From Candidatus Puniceispirillum sp. (lineage in GTDB: Bacteria > Pseudomonadota > Alphaproteobacteria > Puniceispirillales > Puniceispirillaceae), in NCBI GenBank assembly GCA_028383305.1, contig JAOEVD010000011.1, positions 1 through 64,000 of the forward strand: 64,000 nt of DNA, written 5' to 3'. How positions within the stretch are numbered: position 1 is the stretch's first letter; the number at the start of each line of letters is the position of its first letter. A program made the translations under genes and the position numbers. The notes beneath the pieces were generated by a model. It was not told the DNA's origin, searched no databases, and worked only from the letters and a program-made list of their open reading frames with translations. This document shows positions 33,512-41,722 of this stretch, one piece after another.

Positions 33512-34210
33512 ATGGGCGTTGAGGCATTTTTCCAAGCTTCTATTGACGTGTTCAGCAGTGGTTCAGTGATGTTTGTATTTCTTGGCGTGCTTTTAGGCTT
33601 GTGCTTCGGCATCATCCCAGGCTTGGGCGGGACAACGGCACTGGCACTTCTAATTCCAATAACTTTTACAATGGACGCGCTCGATGCAATGTATCTTGCA
33701 GGCGGGGTTATGGGTGCGACGTCATTTGGTGGTTCAATTACTGCAATCCTATTAAATACACCAGGGACTGCGCCAAATGCGGCTACCAGCTTTGATGGTT
33801 ATCCACTTGCACAGCAAGGAAAAGCCGGCCTTGCTATTGGCGCTTCAGCTACCGCTTCAGCCGTTGGTGGTTTGTTGGGGCTGATCACCTTGATGATGTT
33901 TATCCCCTTAGCAAAAGAAATTGTTCTGTTGTTTGGACCAGTGGAATTTTTGTTGTTAACGCTATTAGGCTTGGTAGCAATAGCTGTTTCTTCAAGAGGT
34001 AAGCTACTTCGCGGGCTGATTGCGGGCGGTTTTGGACTGATGCTGGCCTTTGTGGGTGTTGATACTATGTCTGGTGAGACACGGTTTACACTCGACACCG
34101 ATTACTTATGGGACGGTGTGCCATTGGTCCCGACATTGACGGGTTTGTTTGCCATCAGTCAAATGATTGAACTTTCCCTCAAGGGGGGGGGCGGTAGCCT
34201 CAAAGATTGA
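33512..34210 (+). CDS. TctA permease, N-terminal portion of a frameshifted gene
   Basis: 232 codons covering the first half of a TctA permease: GIIPGLGGTTALALLIPI near residue 35, LLNTPGTAPNAATSFDGYPLAQQGKAG near 90, and LFAISQMIELSLK at the end. The frame then runs into nine G and stops nine codons after SLK. Removing one G would continue as SLKGGAVASKIEDIGR into the second half (34167-35006) and give one protein of about 497 residues, matching the intact TctA at 5402-6901 (499). The second TctB/TctC set therefore lacks a working TctA unless the frame is restored by slippage or the base is a sequencing error. Confidence 0.85.
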   Translation: MGVEAFFQASIDVFSSGSVMFVFLGVLLGLCFGIIPGLGGTTALALLIPITFTMDALDAMYLAGGVMGATSFGGSITAILLNTPGTAPNAATSFDGYPLAQQGKAGLAIGASATASAVGGLLGLITLMMFIPLAKEIVLLFGPVEFLLLTLLGLVAIAVSSRGKLLRGLIAGGFGLMLAFVGVDTMSGETRFTLDTDYLWDGVPLVPTLTGLFAISQMIELSLKGGGGSLKD

Positions 34211-35006
34211 GGATATTGGCCGGATCTCTGGAATGTGGGATGGCGTAAAGTCCGTCTTTATTAATTGGACTGTTTTATTTCGAGGTTCAATTATTGGCAC
34301 TGTAATAGGCGCTATTCCAGGCCTTGGTGGAACCGTTGCTTCATTTATTGCTTATACTTCAACGGTTCAAGCGTCGTCAGATCCTTCGAGTTTTGGAAAG
34401 GGCAATATTATTGGCGTTATTGCACCAGAGAGCGCCAACAATGCAAAGGATGGCGGATCTCTGGTTCCAACAGTCGCTTTTGGAATTCCAGGAAGTGCTG
34501 AAACTGCTGTTTTTTTGGGCATTCTTGTGCTTCATGGTATTGATCCAGGGCCAACTTTGTTGTTGGAGAACGAAAGAGAAATTTACGGCCTGATAATAGC
34601 ACTTACGTTGTCTGCAGTTGGAGCATCTGTTATTGGGTTGCTTACAGCTAAATGGTTGGTAAAAATCACGTTTGTAAATGTGAATATATTAGTGCCATTG
34701 GTGGTTACAATCTCTCTTACCGGTGTTTATGTACTCCAAGGCAAACCCGGCGATGTCTTAATGGCGCTAATCATGGGTATTGTTGGGTATCTTATGATTA
34801 GATTTGATTACCCGCGATTGACTTTGGTGATAGCACTGGTACTTGGAGAAACAGCCGAGCGATCTTTTCATCAGTCCCTGCTGATTTCGGATCATAATCT
34901 AGTTGGGCTTATTATGGATCGACCACAAGCGATCATATTAGTGCTGGCAACCTTGCTGACATTGCTGTTGCCAGCGTTACGCAAGCGCGGTAAAAAAACC
35001 GCCTGA
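34167..35006 (+). CDS. TctA permease, C-terminal portion of the frameshifted gene
   Basis: About 270 residues with the second half of TctA: VIGAIPGLGGTVASFIAYTSTVQAS, then GVIAPESANNAKDGGSLVPTVAFGIPGSAETA, followed by the C-terminal membrane segments. It is in the +1 frame relative to 33512-34210, and the two overlap by 44 bases around the G-run. The open frame can be traced from a TTG at 34167, but no ribosome-binding site supports independent start there. I regard it as the downstream part of the same gene, not as a separate protein. Confidence 0.8.
   Translation: MNFPSRGGAVASKIEDIGRISGMWDGVKSVFINWTVLFRGSIIGTVIGAIPGLGGTVASFIAYTSTVQASSDPSSFGKGNIIGVIAPESANNAKDGGSLVPTVAFGIPGSAETAVFLGILVLHGIDPGPTLLLENEREIYGLIIALTLSAVGASVIGLLTAKWLVKITFVNVNILVPLVVTISLTGVYVLQGKPGDVLMALIMGIVGYLMIRFDYPRLTLVIALVLGETAERSFHQSLLISDHNLVGLIMDRPQAIILVLATLLTLLLPALRKRGKKTA
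34183..34191 (+). repeat. Homopolymeric run of nine G inside tctA
   Basis: Nine consecutive G, the only such long run I noticed in the window, sitting exactly at the junction of the two TctA reading frames. Eight G would restore a full-length protein. Such tracts are prone to slipped-strand change and to sequencing miscalls. Confidence 0.95.
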
Positions 35007-35040
35007 TCACGGAAATAGGCCTAGCCGTCACCAACCAATG

Positions 35041-36216
35041 TCATAGTGGCAGGCCAACATAGTTTTCGGCCATCATCAAACGCCCGGCTGGTGAGGCGGT
35101 GATGTAATCCAGCTCTGCCTCTTTCATTTTCTGCTCAAACGGGTCGGCATTAAACCGGTGTGTAAGGTTGGTCAGGTACCAACTAAAACGTTCGGTTTTC
35201 CAGACGCGCGCCAGCGCTTGTTGTGAGTAATGCGGCAATGCTGCGATATCATTATTGGCAAAGAAACTCTCAATTGCCTGATGCAAATAATAAATATCCG
35301 AAAAAGCGAGATTTAAGCCCTTGGCGCCGGTTGGTGGAACCACATGTGCGGCGTCACCAGCTAGAAGCAAACGTCCAAAATGCATGGGCTCGGCGACAAA
35401 GCTCCGCAAAGGGGCGATGGATTTTTCCAGTGAAGGGCCGGTGATCAGCTGTTCGGCAGTTTCTGGCGGCAAGCGCCGGCGTAACTCATCCCAGAAAGCA
35501 TCGTCACTCCAGCGTTCAATATTATCGGCTGGGTTGCATTGTATGTAATAGCGCGACCGGGTCATCGACCGCATCGAACAAAGGGCAAATCCCCGATCAT
35601 TATTGGCGTAGATCACCTCGGTTGATACCGGCGGCGTATCTGCCAACAGTCCAAGCCATCCAAATGGGTAAACCTGTCCATAAGTGGTAATTGCGTTGTC
35701 AGGAATGCTGGCACGGCAAACACCGTGATAGCCATCACAACCGGCGATCAGATCACAGGCAATCTCTTCAGCCTTGCCATTATTTACAAACCTAATAAAT
35801 GGCCAATCTCGGTCAAAATCATGGATCTCGACATTTCCAGCCGAATAAATGGTCTGGCTGCCACCCGCCGCCCGAAGATTATACAGATCAAGGGTAACTT
35901 CGGTCTGGCCATAGGCGGTCACAACCTTACCATTGGTTGTCGCACCAAGCGGCACTGAAACCAATTTGTGGTCAAAAGCGATGTTGACCGCGTGATGCGC
36001 AATGCCCTCGGCAGCGAGCCGCGCACCAGCCCCTGCGCTCGTCAGCAAATCAACAGAGGTCTGTTCTAAGATGCCGGCCCGAATGCGGGCTAATACATGA
36101 TCCTTTGTTTGTCTTTCGACAATGATATTATCAATGCCTGCGCGGTCAAGAAGACAACCAAGCAATAGTCCTGATGGGCCTGCTCCAACAATGACAACCT
36201 GTGTTCGTTTTGCCAA
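35041..36216 (-). CDS. pobA: 4-hydroxybenzoate 3-monooxygenase
   Basis: FAD- and NADPH-dependent hydroxylase of 391 residues (family ~390) converting 4-hydroxybenzoate to protocatechuate. The N-terminal FAD motif is VVIVGAGPSGLLLG; the family-specific RIRAGILEQTSVDLL follows at ~44-58; GCDGYHGVCRASIP near 160 and LLAGDAAHVVPPTGAKGLNLAFSD near 280 are the DG and GD motifs. The start is TTG with a weak ribosome-binding site; no better in-frame ATG exists before the FAD motif. Last gene of the minus-strand unit ligA-ligB-ligC-ligK-pobA, so its product feeds straight into LigAB. Confidence 0.93.
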   Translation of the reverse strand: MAKRTQVVIVGAGPSGLLLGCLLDRAGIDNIIVERQTKDHVLARIRAGILEQTSVDLLTSAGAGARLAAEGIAHHAVNIAFDHKLVSVPLGATTNGKVVTAYGQTEVTLDLYNLRAAGGSQTIYSAGNVEIHDFDRDWPFIRFVNNGKAEEIACDLIAGCDGYHGVCRASIPDNAITTYGQVYPFGWLGLLADTPPVSTEVIYANNDRGFALCSMRSMTRSRYYIQCNPADNIERWSDDAFWDELRRRLPPETAEQLITGPSLEKSIAPLRSFVAEPMHFGRLLLAGDAAHVVPPTGAKGLNLAFSDIYYLHQAIESFFANNDIAALPHYSQQALARVWKTERFSWYLTNLTHRFNADPFEQKMKEAELDYITASPAGRLMMAENYVGLPL

Positions 36217-36261
36217 AATCTAGTTCCATTAAACGTAATTGGTAGGGTTAGATCTATCCAC

Positions 36262-36990
36262 CTAATCTCGATTTTTACAATCAATCCCGTTGAATTCGCC
36301 GAGGTCTTCAAGCGTATCGACATAGGTAAAACCTGCGGCGGCTAGGGCAGAGCGCATATTATAAAGATCAATGCCAAGCTCACCTGCAGCTAGTTTCCCC
36401 CGCTTGCTGTCCTCGTTTGCAATCCGCTCATTCGCCTTGATCAGCACGTTGTCTGCCTGTTTACGGGCAACAACGCAGACGCCATCATCATCGGCAACAA
36501 TTACATCACCCGGAAAGACCAGCTGACCAGCGCATACCACCGGCACATTCACCGCACCAGGTGTGTTTTTAACGGTGCCTTTTGATGAGATTGCCCGAGA
36601 CCAGACCGGAAAATTCATCGCTTTTAAATCGGCTGCATCGCGTGTTCCCCCATCAATCACCAGCCCCAGAACACCGCGCGCCCGCGCCGAAGTGGCCAGC
36701 AGGTCACCAAAGAAACCATCTGTATTATCGGTTGTGCAGGCCACCACCAAAATATCGCCCGTCTGGCACATTTCAATAGCCACGTGAATCATCCAATTAT
36801 CACCGGGCTGGGCCAACACAGTTACCGCCGTGCCGCCAATCCGGGCGCCGGGATAGACCGGCCGGATATAGGATTTAAAAAGGCCAATCCGGCCTTGCGC
36901 CTCATGCACGGTTGAAACACCAGCATTGCCAAGCCCGATGGCGGTTGCGGCATCGGCGCGCGTGATATTGCGAACCGCGACTGTTTTCAT
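36262..36990 (-). CDS. ligK: 4-carboxy-4-hydroxy-2-oxoadipate aldolase (RraA-fold), LigK type
   Basis: 242 residues of the RraA-like class II aldolase family. The signature [24 protein letters not shown] with the catalytic Arg-Asp lies near residues 100-125, and [14 protein letters not shown] follows. In the protocatechuate 4,5-cleavage pathway LigK splits 4-carboxy-4-hydroxy-2-oxoadipate into pyruvate and oxaloacetate, and usually also decarboxylates oxaloacetate. Location between ligC and pobA supports that role over the copy at 22339. AAGGA ribosome-binding site. The C-terminal end ([11 protein letters not shown]) is slightly longer than in the paralogue. Confidence 0.87.
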   Translation of the reverse strand: MKTVAVRNITRADAATAIGLGNAGVSTVHEAQGRIGLFKSYIRPVYPGARIGGTAVTVLAQPGDNWMIHVAIEMCQTGDILVVACTTDNTDGFFGDLLATSARARGVLGLVIDGGTRDAADLKAMNFPVWSRAISSKGTVKNTPGAVNVPVVCAGQLVFPGDVIVADDDGVCVVARKQADNVLIKANERIANEDSKRGKLAAGELGIDLYNMRSALAAAGFTYVDTLEDLGEFNGIDCKNRD

Positions 36991-37011
36991 TATCCTATCC
37001 TTATTTCCGGG

Positions 37012-37968
37012 TTATTGGGTCATTGCTTGTTCAATTTCATGCATGACCTTCATCGCTGGCAGGCCTTGCGCAAGGCTTGAATTAGGTTCGCGTCTATCGG
37101 CAATCGCCGCAATAAATTCACGATCAATCAACTCGATTCCGTTCATCGACACATCAACCGCTGACACATCAATCTGTTGACCCTTGCCATCATAAAGATC
37201 ATCATAGCTGGCGACATAGGTGCCCCTGTCACATATATAGCGAAAATAGCTGCCAAGTGGCCCGTCATTATTAAATGATAAGGACAAGGTGCAAAGCTTG
37301 CCGGTTGGGGTTTTCATGATGATTGCCATATCCATGGCGATACCAAGCTCAGGGTGCTTTGGTCCCTGAACAGCGTGAACTTCGCTAACCGGCTCGCCAG
37401 TCTGATATAAAAAAAGGTCAATCGTATGACAGGCATGATGCCATAACAGATGATCCGTCCATGATCGTGGCTCGCCCTTGGCGTTCATATTGGTGCGGCG
37501 AAAGAAATAGGTTTGCACATCCATTTGCTGGATCGACAGCGCCCCTTTGCTGATTTCATTATGTACCCACTGGTGCGACGGGTTAAACCGGCGTACATGG
37601 CCAACCATGCCAACAAGGCCGGTTTCGGCCTGTTTTGCCACTAGACGTTCGGAATCAGCCAGATTGTCAGCCATCGGAATTTCGACCAGAACATGTTTGC
37701 CTGCCGCCATCGCTTTGATGCCCTGCTCGGCATGGAGCTGGGTTGGGGTTGCCAGAATAATCGCATCAACCCGGTCACTAGCGATAAAGGTGCAATAATC
37801 ATCAAAACGTAATGGCACATCGAATCTATCAGCAACACCAGCGGCCTTTTCCATGGTGGTGGCCATAACGGCAGTAATGTCTACATCGCTAATCACCCTT
37901 AACGCTTCGAGATGTTTGATACCAAACGCGCCATTTGCGCCGGCAACGCCAAGCCTTATTTTACTCAT
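37012..37968 (-). CDS. ligC: 4-carboxy-2-hydroxymuconate-6-semialdehyde dehydrogenase (Gfo/Idh/MocA fold)
   Basis: NAD(P)-dependent enzyme of 318 residues that oxidises the LigAB product to 2-pyrone-4,6-dicarboxylate. Rossmann start LGVAGANGAFGIKHLEAL, the EIPMADNLADSE motif near residue 95, then VGHVRRFNPSHQWVHNEI and MDVQTYFFRRTNMNAKG-EPRSWTDHLLWHHACHT, a stretch I recognise from LigC proteins. It is flanked by ligB (15 bases upstream) and the ligK-like gene. Remote alternative: a phthalate dihydrodiol dehydrogenase, which shares the fold; the lig context argues against it. Confidence 0.9.
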   Translation of the reverse strand: MSKIRLGVAGANGAFGIKHLEALRVISDVDITAVMATTMEKAAGVADRFDVPLRFDDYCTFIASDRVDAIILATPTQLHAEQGIKAMAAGKHVLVEIPMADNLADSERLVAKQAETGLVGMVGHVRRFNPSHQWVHNEISKGALSIQQMDVQTYFFRRTNMNAKGEPRSWTDHLLWHHACHTIDLFLYQTGEPVSEVHAVQGPKHPELGIAMDMAIIMKTPTGKLCTLSLSFNNDGPLGSYFRYICDRGTYVASYDDLYDGKGQQIDVSAVDVSMNGIELIDREFIAAIADRREPNSSLAQGLPAMKVMHEIEQAMTQ

Positions 37969-37983
37969 CTTATCGGTACTTCC

Positions 37984-38826
37984 TTAGTCAGTATTTTCCA
38001 GAATGATGGCGCCATAAGCAGTCGCCGAAACGGGGATATGATAGAAACGATAGATCTCATTGACATTGTCACTCAACGCGCCGCGCATCACGTTCCACAT
38101 GATCATTTCGATGCCTTCACAACCGGCTTCGCGAATAAAATCAGTATGGGTAAGACGAGTATTGGCCGCGGGATCAGAGACCAGATTATTCATAAAAGCG
38201 GTGTCAAATTCAGGGTTCAGCACGCCAGCACGTTCCCCGCCCAGCTGATGCGACATACCGCCCGTACCCCAAATGCCAACGCTCAGATCTTCGGGAAAGC
38301 TCTCAACGGCGCGGCGGATGGCTTGGCCCAGCTTGTAACAGCGAAGCGGTGTTGGTTGCGGATATTGGATAACATTGACACAGAGCGGGATTACCTTGGT
38401 CGGCCAGACATCGGGCTGATCATAGGCAACTGATAGCGGCACGGTCAGGCCGTGATCGACGTCAAGACTGCCAGCGACCGCCATGTCAAATTCGTTCAGA
38501 ATAAGGTTTTCAGTGATATGCCATGCAAGCTCGGGATGCCCCATGACCATTGGCACTTGACGTGGCCCCCAGCCTTCATCAGCGGGCATGAACTCCTCGG
38601 CAACCCCCATCGTAAAGGTCGAATAATTATCCAGCGAATAGGATGTGGCATGGTCGTTGTAAACAATGATTGTCACATCTGGGATATTATCCTTGTGCCA
38701 CGCGCGAACCGGCTCTAGCCCCTTGAATAGTGGCTGCCAATACGGCTCGCCGGTTTTGCCATTATCCATAGCGGCGCCAAGGCCGGGCACGTGTGATGTG
38801 CCCATGCCAGCAATAATCCTAGCCAT
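37984..38826 (-). CDS. ligB: Protocatechuate 4,5-dioxygenase beta subunit
   Basis: Catalytic subunit of the extradiol dioxygenase, 280 residues (LigB ~300). Iron ligands expected from the family: His12 in GTSHVPGLG, a second His in YNDHATSYS near residue 60, and Glu near 240 in GCEGIEMIMW. The catalytic His lies in PMVMGHPELAW or GTGGMSHQL regions. Its ATG overlaps the end of ligA by eight bases, so the two subunits are co-translated. Together they open protocatechuate between C4 and C5. Confidence 0.94.
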   Translation of the reverse strand: MARIIAGMGTSHVPGLGAAMDNGKTGEPYWQPLFKGLEPVRAWHKDNIPDVTIIVYNDHATSYSLDNYSTFTMGVAEEFMPADEGWGPRQVPMVMGHPELAWHITENLILNEFDMAVAGSLDVDHGLTVPLSVAYDQPDVWPTKVIPLCVNVIQYPQPTPLRCYKLGQAIRRAVESFPEDLSVGIWGTGGMSHQLGGERAGVLNPEFDTAFMNNLVSDPAANTRLTHTDFIREAGCEGIEMIMWNVMRGALSDNVNEIYRFYHIPVSATAYGAIILENTD

Positions 38827-39217
38827 TCAACTGCTCCTTCTTGCTGCGGTTGCCATCAATCGGGCGGCCGCCAGCCATCATCATCGCTTGAAATTCGTCA
38901 AAACTCATTGCCGGTTGCGCCATCTTGCCATACATCACCTGCGGCGGCTGCTTATCATGGCTAACAAGCTTAAAAGCATAATAGACATTTGCCCCAAGTT
39001 GCAGCATTCGCAGATATTCCCGATCCAAAACCGCTTGGCGTTGTTCCGCGGTCAATTTGTAGGTTTGCAGATAGGCTGTCTCATCAGCCGCAAAGGCCGC
39101 GCGCGCTTCGGATTTGTTTAATGACATCAGAAACATATTTAGATGATAGCCTTTTCGGTAATTGCGGCTATCCAGCACATAGGTGCCTGGCACATCATCA
39201 TAATCCCGTATCGTCAT
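38819..39217 (-). CDS. ligA: Protocatechuate 4,5-dioxygenase alpha subunit
   Basis: 132 residues, the normal size of LigA, the small subunit that covers the active site of LigB. The stretch RKGYHLNMFLMSLNKSEARAAF near residue 20-42 and EYLRMLQLGANVYYAFKL near 70-90 match the family. ATG 39217 has a perfect AAGGAG eight bases upstream. First gene of the five-gene minus-strand pathway unit; overlaps ligB. Confidence 0.93.
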   Translation of the reverse strand: MTIRDYDDVPGTYVLDSRNYRKGYHLNMFLMSLNKSEARAAFAADETAYLQTYKLTAEQRQAVLDREYLRMLQLGANVYYAFKLVSHDKQPPQVMYGKMAQPAMSFDEFQAMMMAGGRPIDGNRSKKEQLNG

Positions 39218-39336
39218 CTAAATACTCCTTGACATGTTATCGCCAAAATGAGGCAATTTACCGTCACCTAAAAGGTTACCCCAGCAACTATGCCGGCACA
39301 ACAAACCATTACATTTGATAATAAATTAGGATAAAC

Positions 39337-39354
39337 GGACAGCATTTGCTGTCC
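39337..39354. repeat. Perfect inverted repeat upstream of ligA
   Basis: GGACAGCATTTGCTGTCC: two seven-base arms around a four-base spacer, 120 bases upstream of ligA and 80 bases past the stop of the ThDP-enzyme gene. No T-run follows on either strand, so an operator (for example of a pathway regulator) is more likely than a terminator. Next to it, GGGTGGCGG occurs twice within 39370-39410. Confidence 0.5.
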
Positions 39355-39434
39355 ACCCGATTGCGTTGGCACGGCGTTTTTGGGTGGCGGCCTTGGGTGG
39401 CGGTTTTGGCTCGTAACCTAGGGTTGGCGTCAGG

Positions 39435-41237
39435 CTATTTGCGTTTTTCCTGACGCGCAACTTCGGCTTCACGACCAATGTTTGACTCGATCACAACATC
39501 GACGAGAAACGGTTTTCTGGCCCGAACGGCTGCGACCGCTTGTTGCATTGCAGCCACAAGATCGTCACGGGTCTCAACCGGCCCAATGGCCTCGACCCCT
39601 AGCCCTTTTGCCAGCTGGGCAATATCAGGCGTCGGGTCATCAATACGTTGGCCAACCCAGCGATTTTCAACATTGCGATCGCGTTTCTCGGCAACTTTCT
39701 GCTGATGAATTTCGTCGTTAAAATAAGAACGGTTATTGGCAATAACCATCAGGGCGGGAATCTCATATTTGGCCGCTGTCCATAATGCATTAATGCTCAT
39801 CAACGCATCGCCATCCCCCAGAATACCGACGGTCAAGCGTGGGCTTTGGTGATTTGCCAGCGCTGCACCAATGACCAGCCCGGGCCCGCTGCCGATACCG
39901 CCGCCGCCATCCTTGCCAAGATAATCAAGCGGATGCTTCATCGGCCAGAGATCAAACGGCCAGCCGCGCGCCAACGCCGCAAACGTAACCAGATCATCAC
40001 CAGTGGCATTCTTTAGTGCAACGGCGACATCCCGCAATGATAATGCCCCTTCGCCCGCTACTGGTGCGTCGCCCGCAACAGGGTCAGGCAATACTGGCAT
40101 TGGTCGCTGGCTAGTTGCTGCTAACAAATCTGCAACTGCCAGATCGGCATCACCGACCAGTTCGACATCAATTGCCGGCAAGGTGAAATGTTCTTTGCCC
40201 CATCCATTATGCAACGTTACATCCTGTCCGGCGTGAATGATGGTGATATCAGGCTGGCTGGTGCCAAAGGCCTGTTGCAAAAGCCCGCCAAGATCAATCC
40301 AGCCGATACTAAGAATAAGATCAGCCTGCTGTAATATTTCACGGTGTGATGGGGGTAATTTATTGAATGGTGCCCCAACATGAAGTGGATGGTCAGTCGG
40401 AACCATGACGCCGGATTTCAAATCGCTCATCATCCGCGCGCCCAGCTTTTCTGCCAGTGCAACGCGCTGGGTCATTGCTGTATCATTGCGGGCCCCGCGC
40501 CCGAAGAGGATTACAATATTTGATGCAGCGGCCAGCCGTTCTGCTGCTGCCGTAATCGCATTACCGGCAGGCCTTGCAGGTTCTGGCGGTTGCGCGCGAT
40601 CAAGCACTGGCATGCTGAAATTGTCACGAACGGCCTCTTCTTGAATGGCGGCGTCAAGACAGACATAGACTGGTGCGCATGGTGTCATATTGGTCATCTT
40701 CCATGCGCGGCTGAATGATTCGGGGATCGCCTCGATCGACGCCGGCTGATCATCCCATTTGGTGAAATTACGGACCAGCGCACCTTGATCCTGTGCGGTA
40801 TGCAGCCAGTCAACCCATGGCCGGCGCAATGCTGCATCGACCGGGCCGGTAGCACCAAGAACAAGCATTGGCGCCCGATCTGCATAGGCGTTAAAAATTG
40901 CCATCGTCCCGTGCATCAGGCCAACATTTGAATGGAGCGCAACCGCCATGGCTTTGCCGGTGGCCTTGGCATAACCATGCGCAATTGAAACGGCATATTC
41001 CTCATGAAGGCACATAAGCATCTGCGGCGTTTCATTGCCGAGATAATTGACCAAACTGTCATGTAATCCGCGATAACTGGCCCCCGGATTCAGTGCAATA
41101 TAGGAAATATCGAGCTGGCGCAGCATTTCAGCGGCCACGTCGGATCCCCAGCCAAGTCTTTGGTCGGGGGTGCCTGCTGGCAATTCGCGTTTGATCGGTG
41201 AGGATGCGCTTGCGCTAGGGGGGCTTGAAGATGACAT
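39435..41237 (-). CDS. Thiamine-diphosphate-dependent decarboxylase/synthase of the acetolactate synthase family
   Basis: 600 residues with the three-domain plan of ThDP enzymes. The N-terminal PYR domain carries the catalytic-glutamate region MCLHEEYAVSIAHGYAKATGKAMAVALHS near residue 75; the middle domain has IVILFGRGARND; the C-terminal PP domain has the ThDP motif GILGDGDALMSINALWTAAKYEIPALMVIANN (GDG...NN) near 465. The reaction is uncertain: benzoylformate- or 2-oxoacid-decarboxylase-like. It stands alone on the minus strand between the lig unit and the decarboxylase-aldolase genes, with its own promoter. GGAG precedes the ATG at a long 11-base spacing. Confidence 0.87.
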   Translation of the reverse strand: MSSSSPPSASASSPIKRELPAGTPDQRLGWGSDVAAEMLRQLDISYIALNPGASYRGLHDSLVNYLGNETPQMLMCLHEEYAVSIAHGYAKATGKAMAVALHSNVGLMHGTMAIFNAYADRAPMLVLGATGPVDAALRRPWVDWLHTAQDQGALVRNFTKWDDQPASIEAIPESFSRAWKMTNMTPCAPVYVCLDAAIQEEAVRDNFSMPVLDRAQPPEPARPAGNAITAAAERLAAASNIVILFGRGARNDTAMTQRVALAEKLGARMMSDLKSGVMVPTDHPLHVGAPFNKLPPSHREILQQADLILSIGWIDLGGLLQQAFGTSQPDITIIHAGQDVTLHNGWGKEHFTLPAIDVELVGDADLAVADLLAATSQRPMPVLPDPVAGDAPVAGEGALSLRDVAVALKNATGDDLVTFAALARGWPFDLWPMKHPLDYLGKDGGGGIGSGPGLVIGAALANHQSPRLTVGILGDGDALMSINALWTAAKYEIPALMVIANNRSYFNDEIHQQKVAEKRDRNVENRWVGQRIDDPTPDIAQLAKGLGVEAIGPVETRDDLVAAMQQAVAAVRARKPFLVDVVIESNIGREAEVARQEKRK

Positions 41238-41360
41238 TTGGAACGACTCCAGAACAAAAGGGCCATGACCCTAAGCAAAATAAATAAGGCCAGCGGAGGC
41301 AGGCAAAGCGACAAATTTCAGTAACTAACGTCGTGCAAACTCGCGTGTTTTTACAGGTTA

Positions 41361-41390
41361 AGATTAGGTTGTTTGTGCGGTTTATGTCAA
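41361..41390 (-). promoter_or_regulatory. Probable sigma-70-type promoter of the ThDP-enzyme gene
   Basis: On the minus strand TTGACA (41390-41385), 18 bases, TAATCT (41366-41361), leaving a leader of about 120 bases to the ATG at 41237. This lies in a 485-base space (41238-41722) that also holds a 20-bp tandem repeat and a palindrome. I see no gene in that space. Confidence 0.5.
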
Positions 41391-41436
41391 AGAAAAGCTG
41401 CGAGGATTTTGTCGTTCCTTGCGCGGCCGCCACTTT

Positions 41437-41476
41437 ATCTCGGCGCGTGAGTCCGGATCTCGGCGCGTGAGTCCGA
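41437..41476. repeat. Tandem 20-bp direct repeat
   Basis: The unit ATCTCGGCGCGTGAGTCCG plus one base (G, then A) occurs twice head to tail at 41437-41456 and 41457-41476. It lies in the divergent space between the ThDP enzyme and the decarboxylase-like gene. It could be a duplicated regulator site; the 20-bp period equals two helical turns. Confidence 0.75.
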
Positions 41477-41624
41477 TCCTGATAAAACTAGGGGTGTCAC
41501 CGCTTTTGTTGCTTGGTTTTGACGCATCGCTGGCGTAACCTTTACATCTTTATAAATGGCCTGTTAGATCGGAACGGCCGAAGGCAATGCGAGTTATCTC
41601 GATAAAATCTTCCCGCCACTCCAT

Positions 41625-41642
41625 CATATCCCATAGGATATG
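41625..41642. promoter_or_regulatory. Palindrome upstream of the 41723 gene, possible operator
   Basis: CATATCC-CATA-GGATATG, perfect seven-base arms, 80 bases before the ATG of the decarboxylase-like gene. No other copy was noticed. Function as an operator is inferred only from symmetry and position. Confidence 0.4.
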
Positions 41643-41722
41643 ACTTTACCCTTCGGTCTTTGTCACCGGCAGATGGCAGTCGCCATTTTGTTGAATTTCG
41701 GAACTGTATTTTTGAGGTATTT

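Noticed and set aside
37012-37968. Phthalate dihydrodiol dehydrogenase as the identity of the Gfo/Idh/MocA gene
   Set aside because: It sits between ligB and ligK and carries stretches recognised from LigC, which fit the ring-fission semialdehyde dehydrogenase better.
39337-39354. Inverted repeat as terminator of the ThDP-enzyme gene
   Set aside because: No T-run follows on the minus strand, so intrinsic termination is unlikely; recorded as a possible operator instead.
41690-41712. TTGTT-GAATTTC-GGAAC as an eighth operator site
   Set aside because: Only the right arm matches, no partner element is found 20 bp away, and it lies too close to the start codon.
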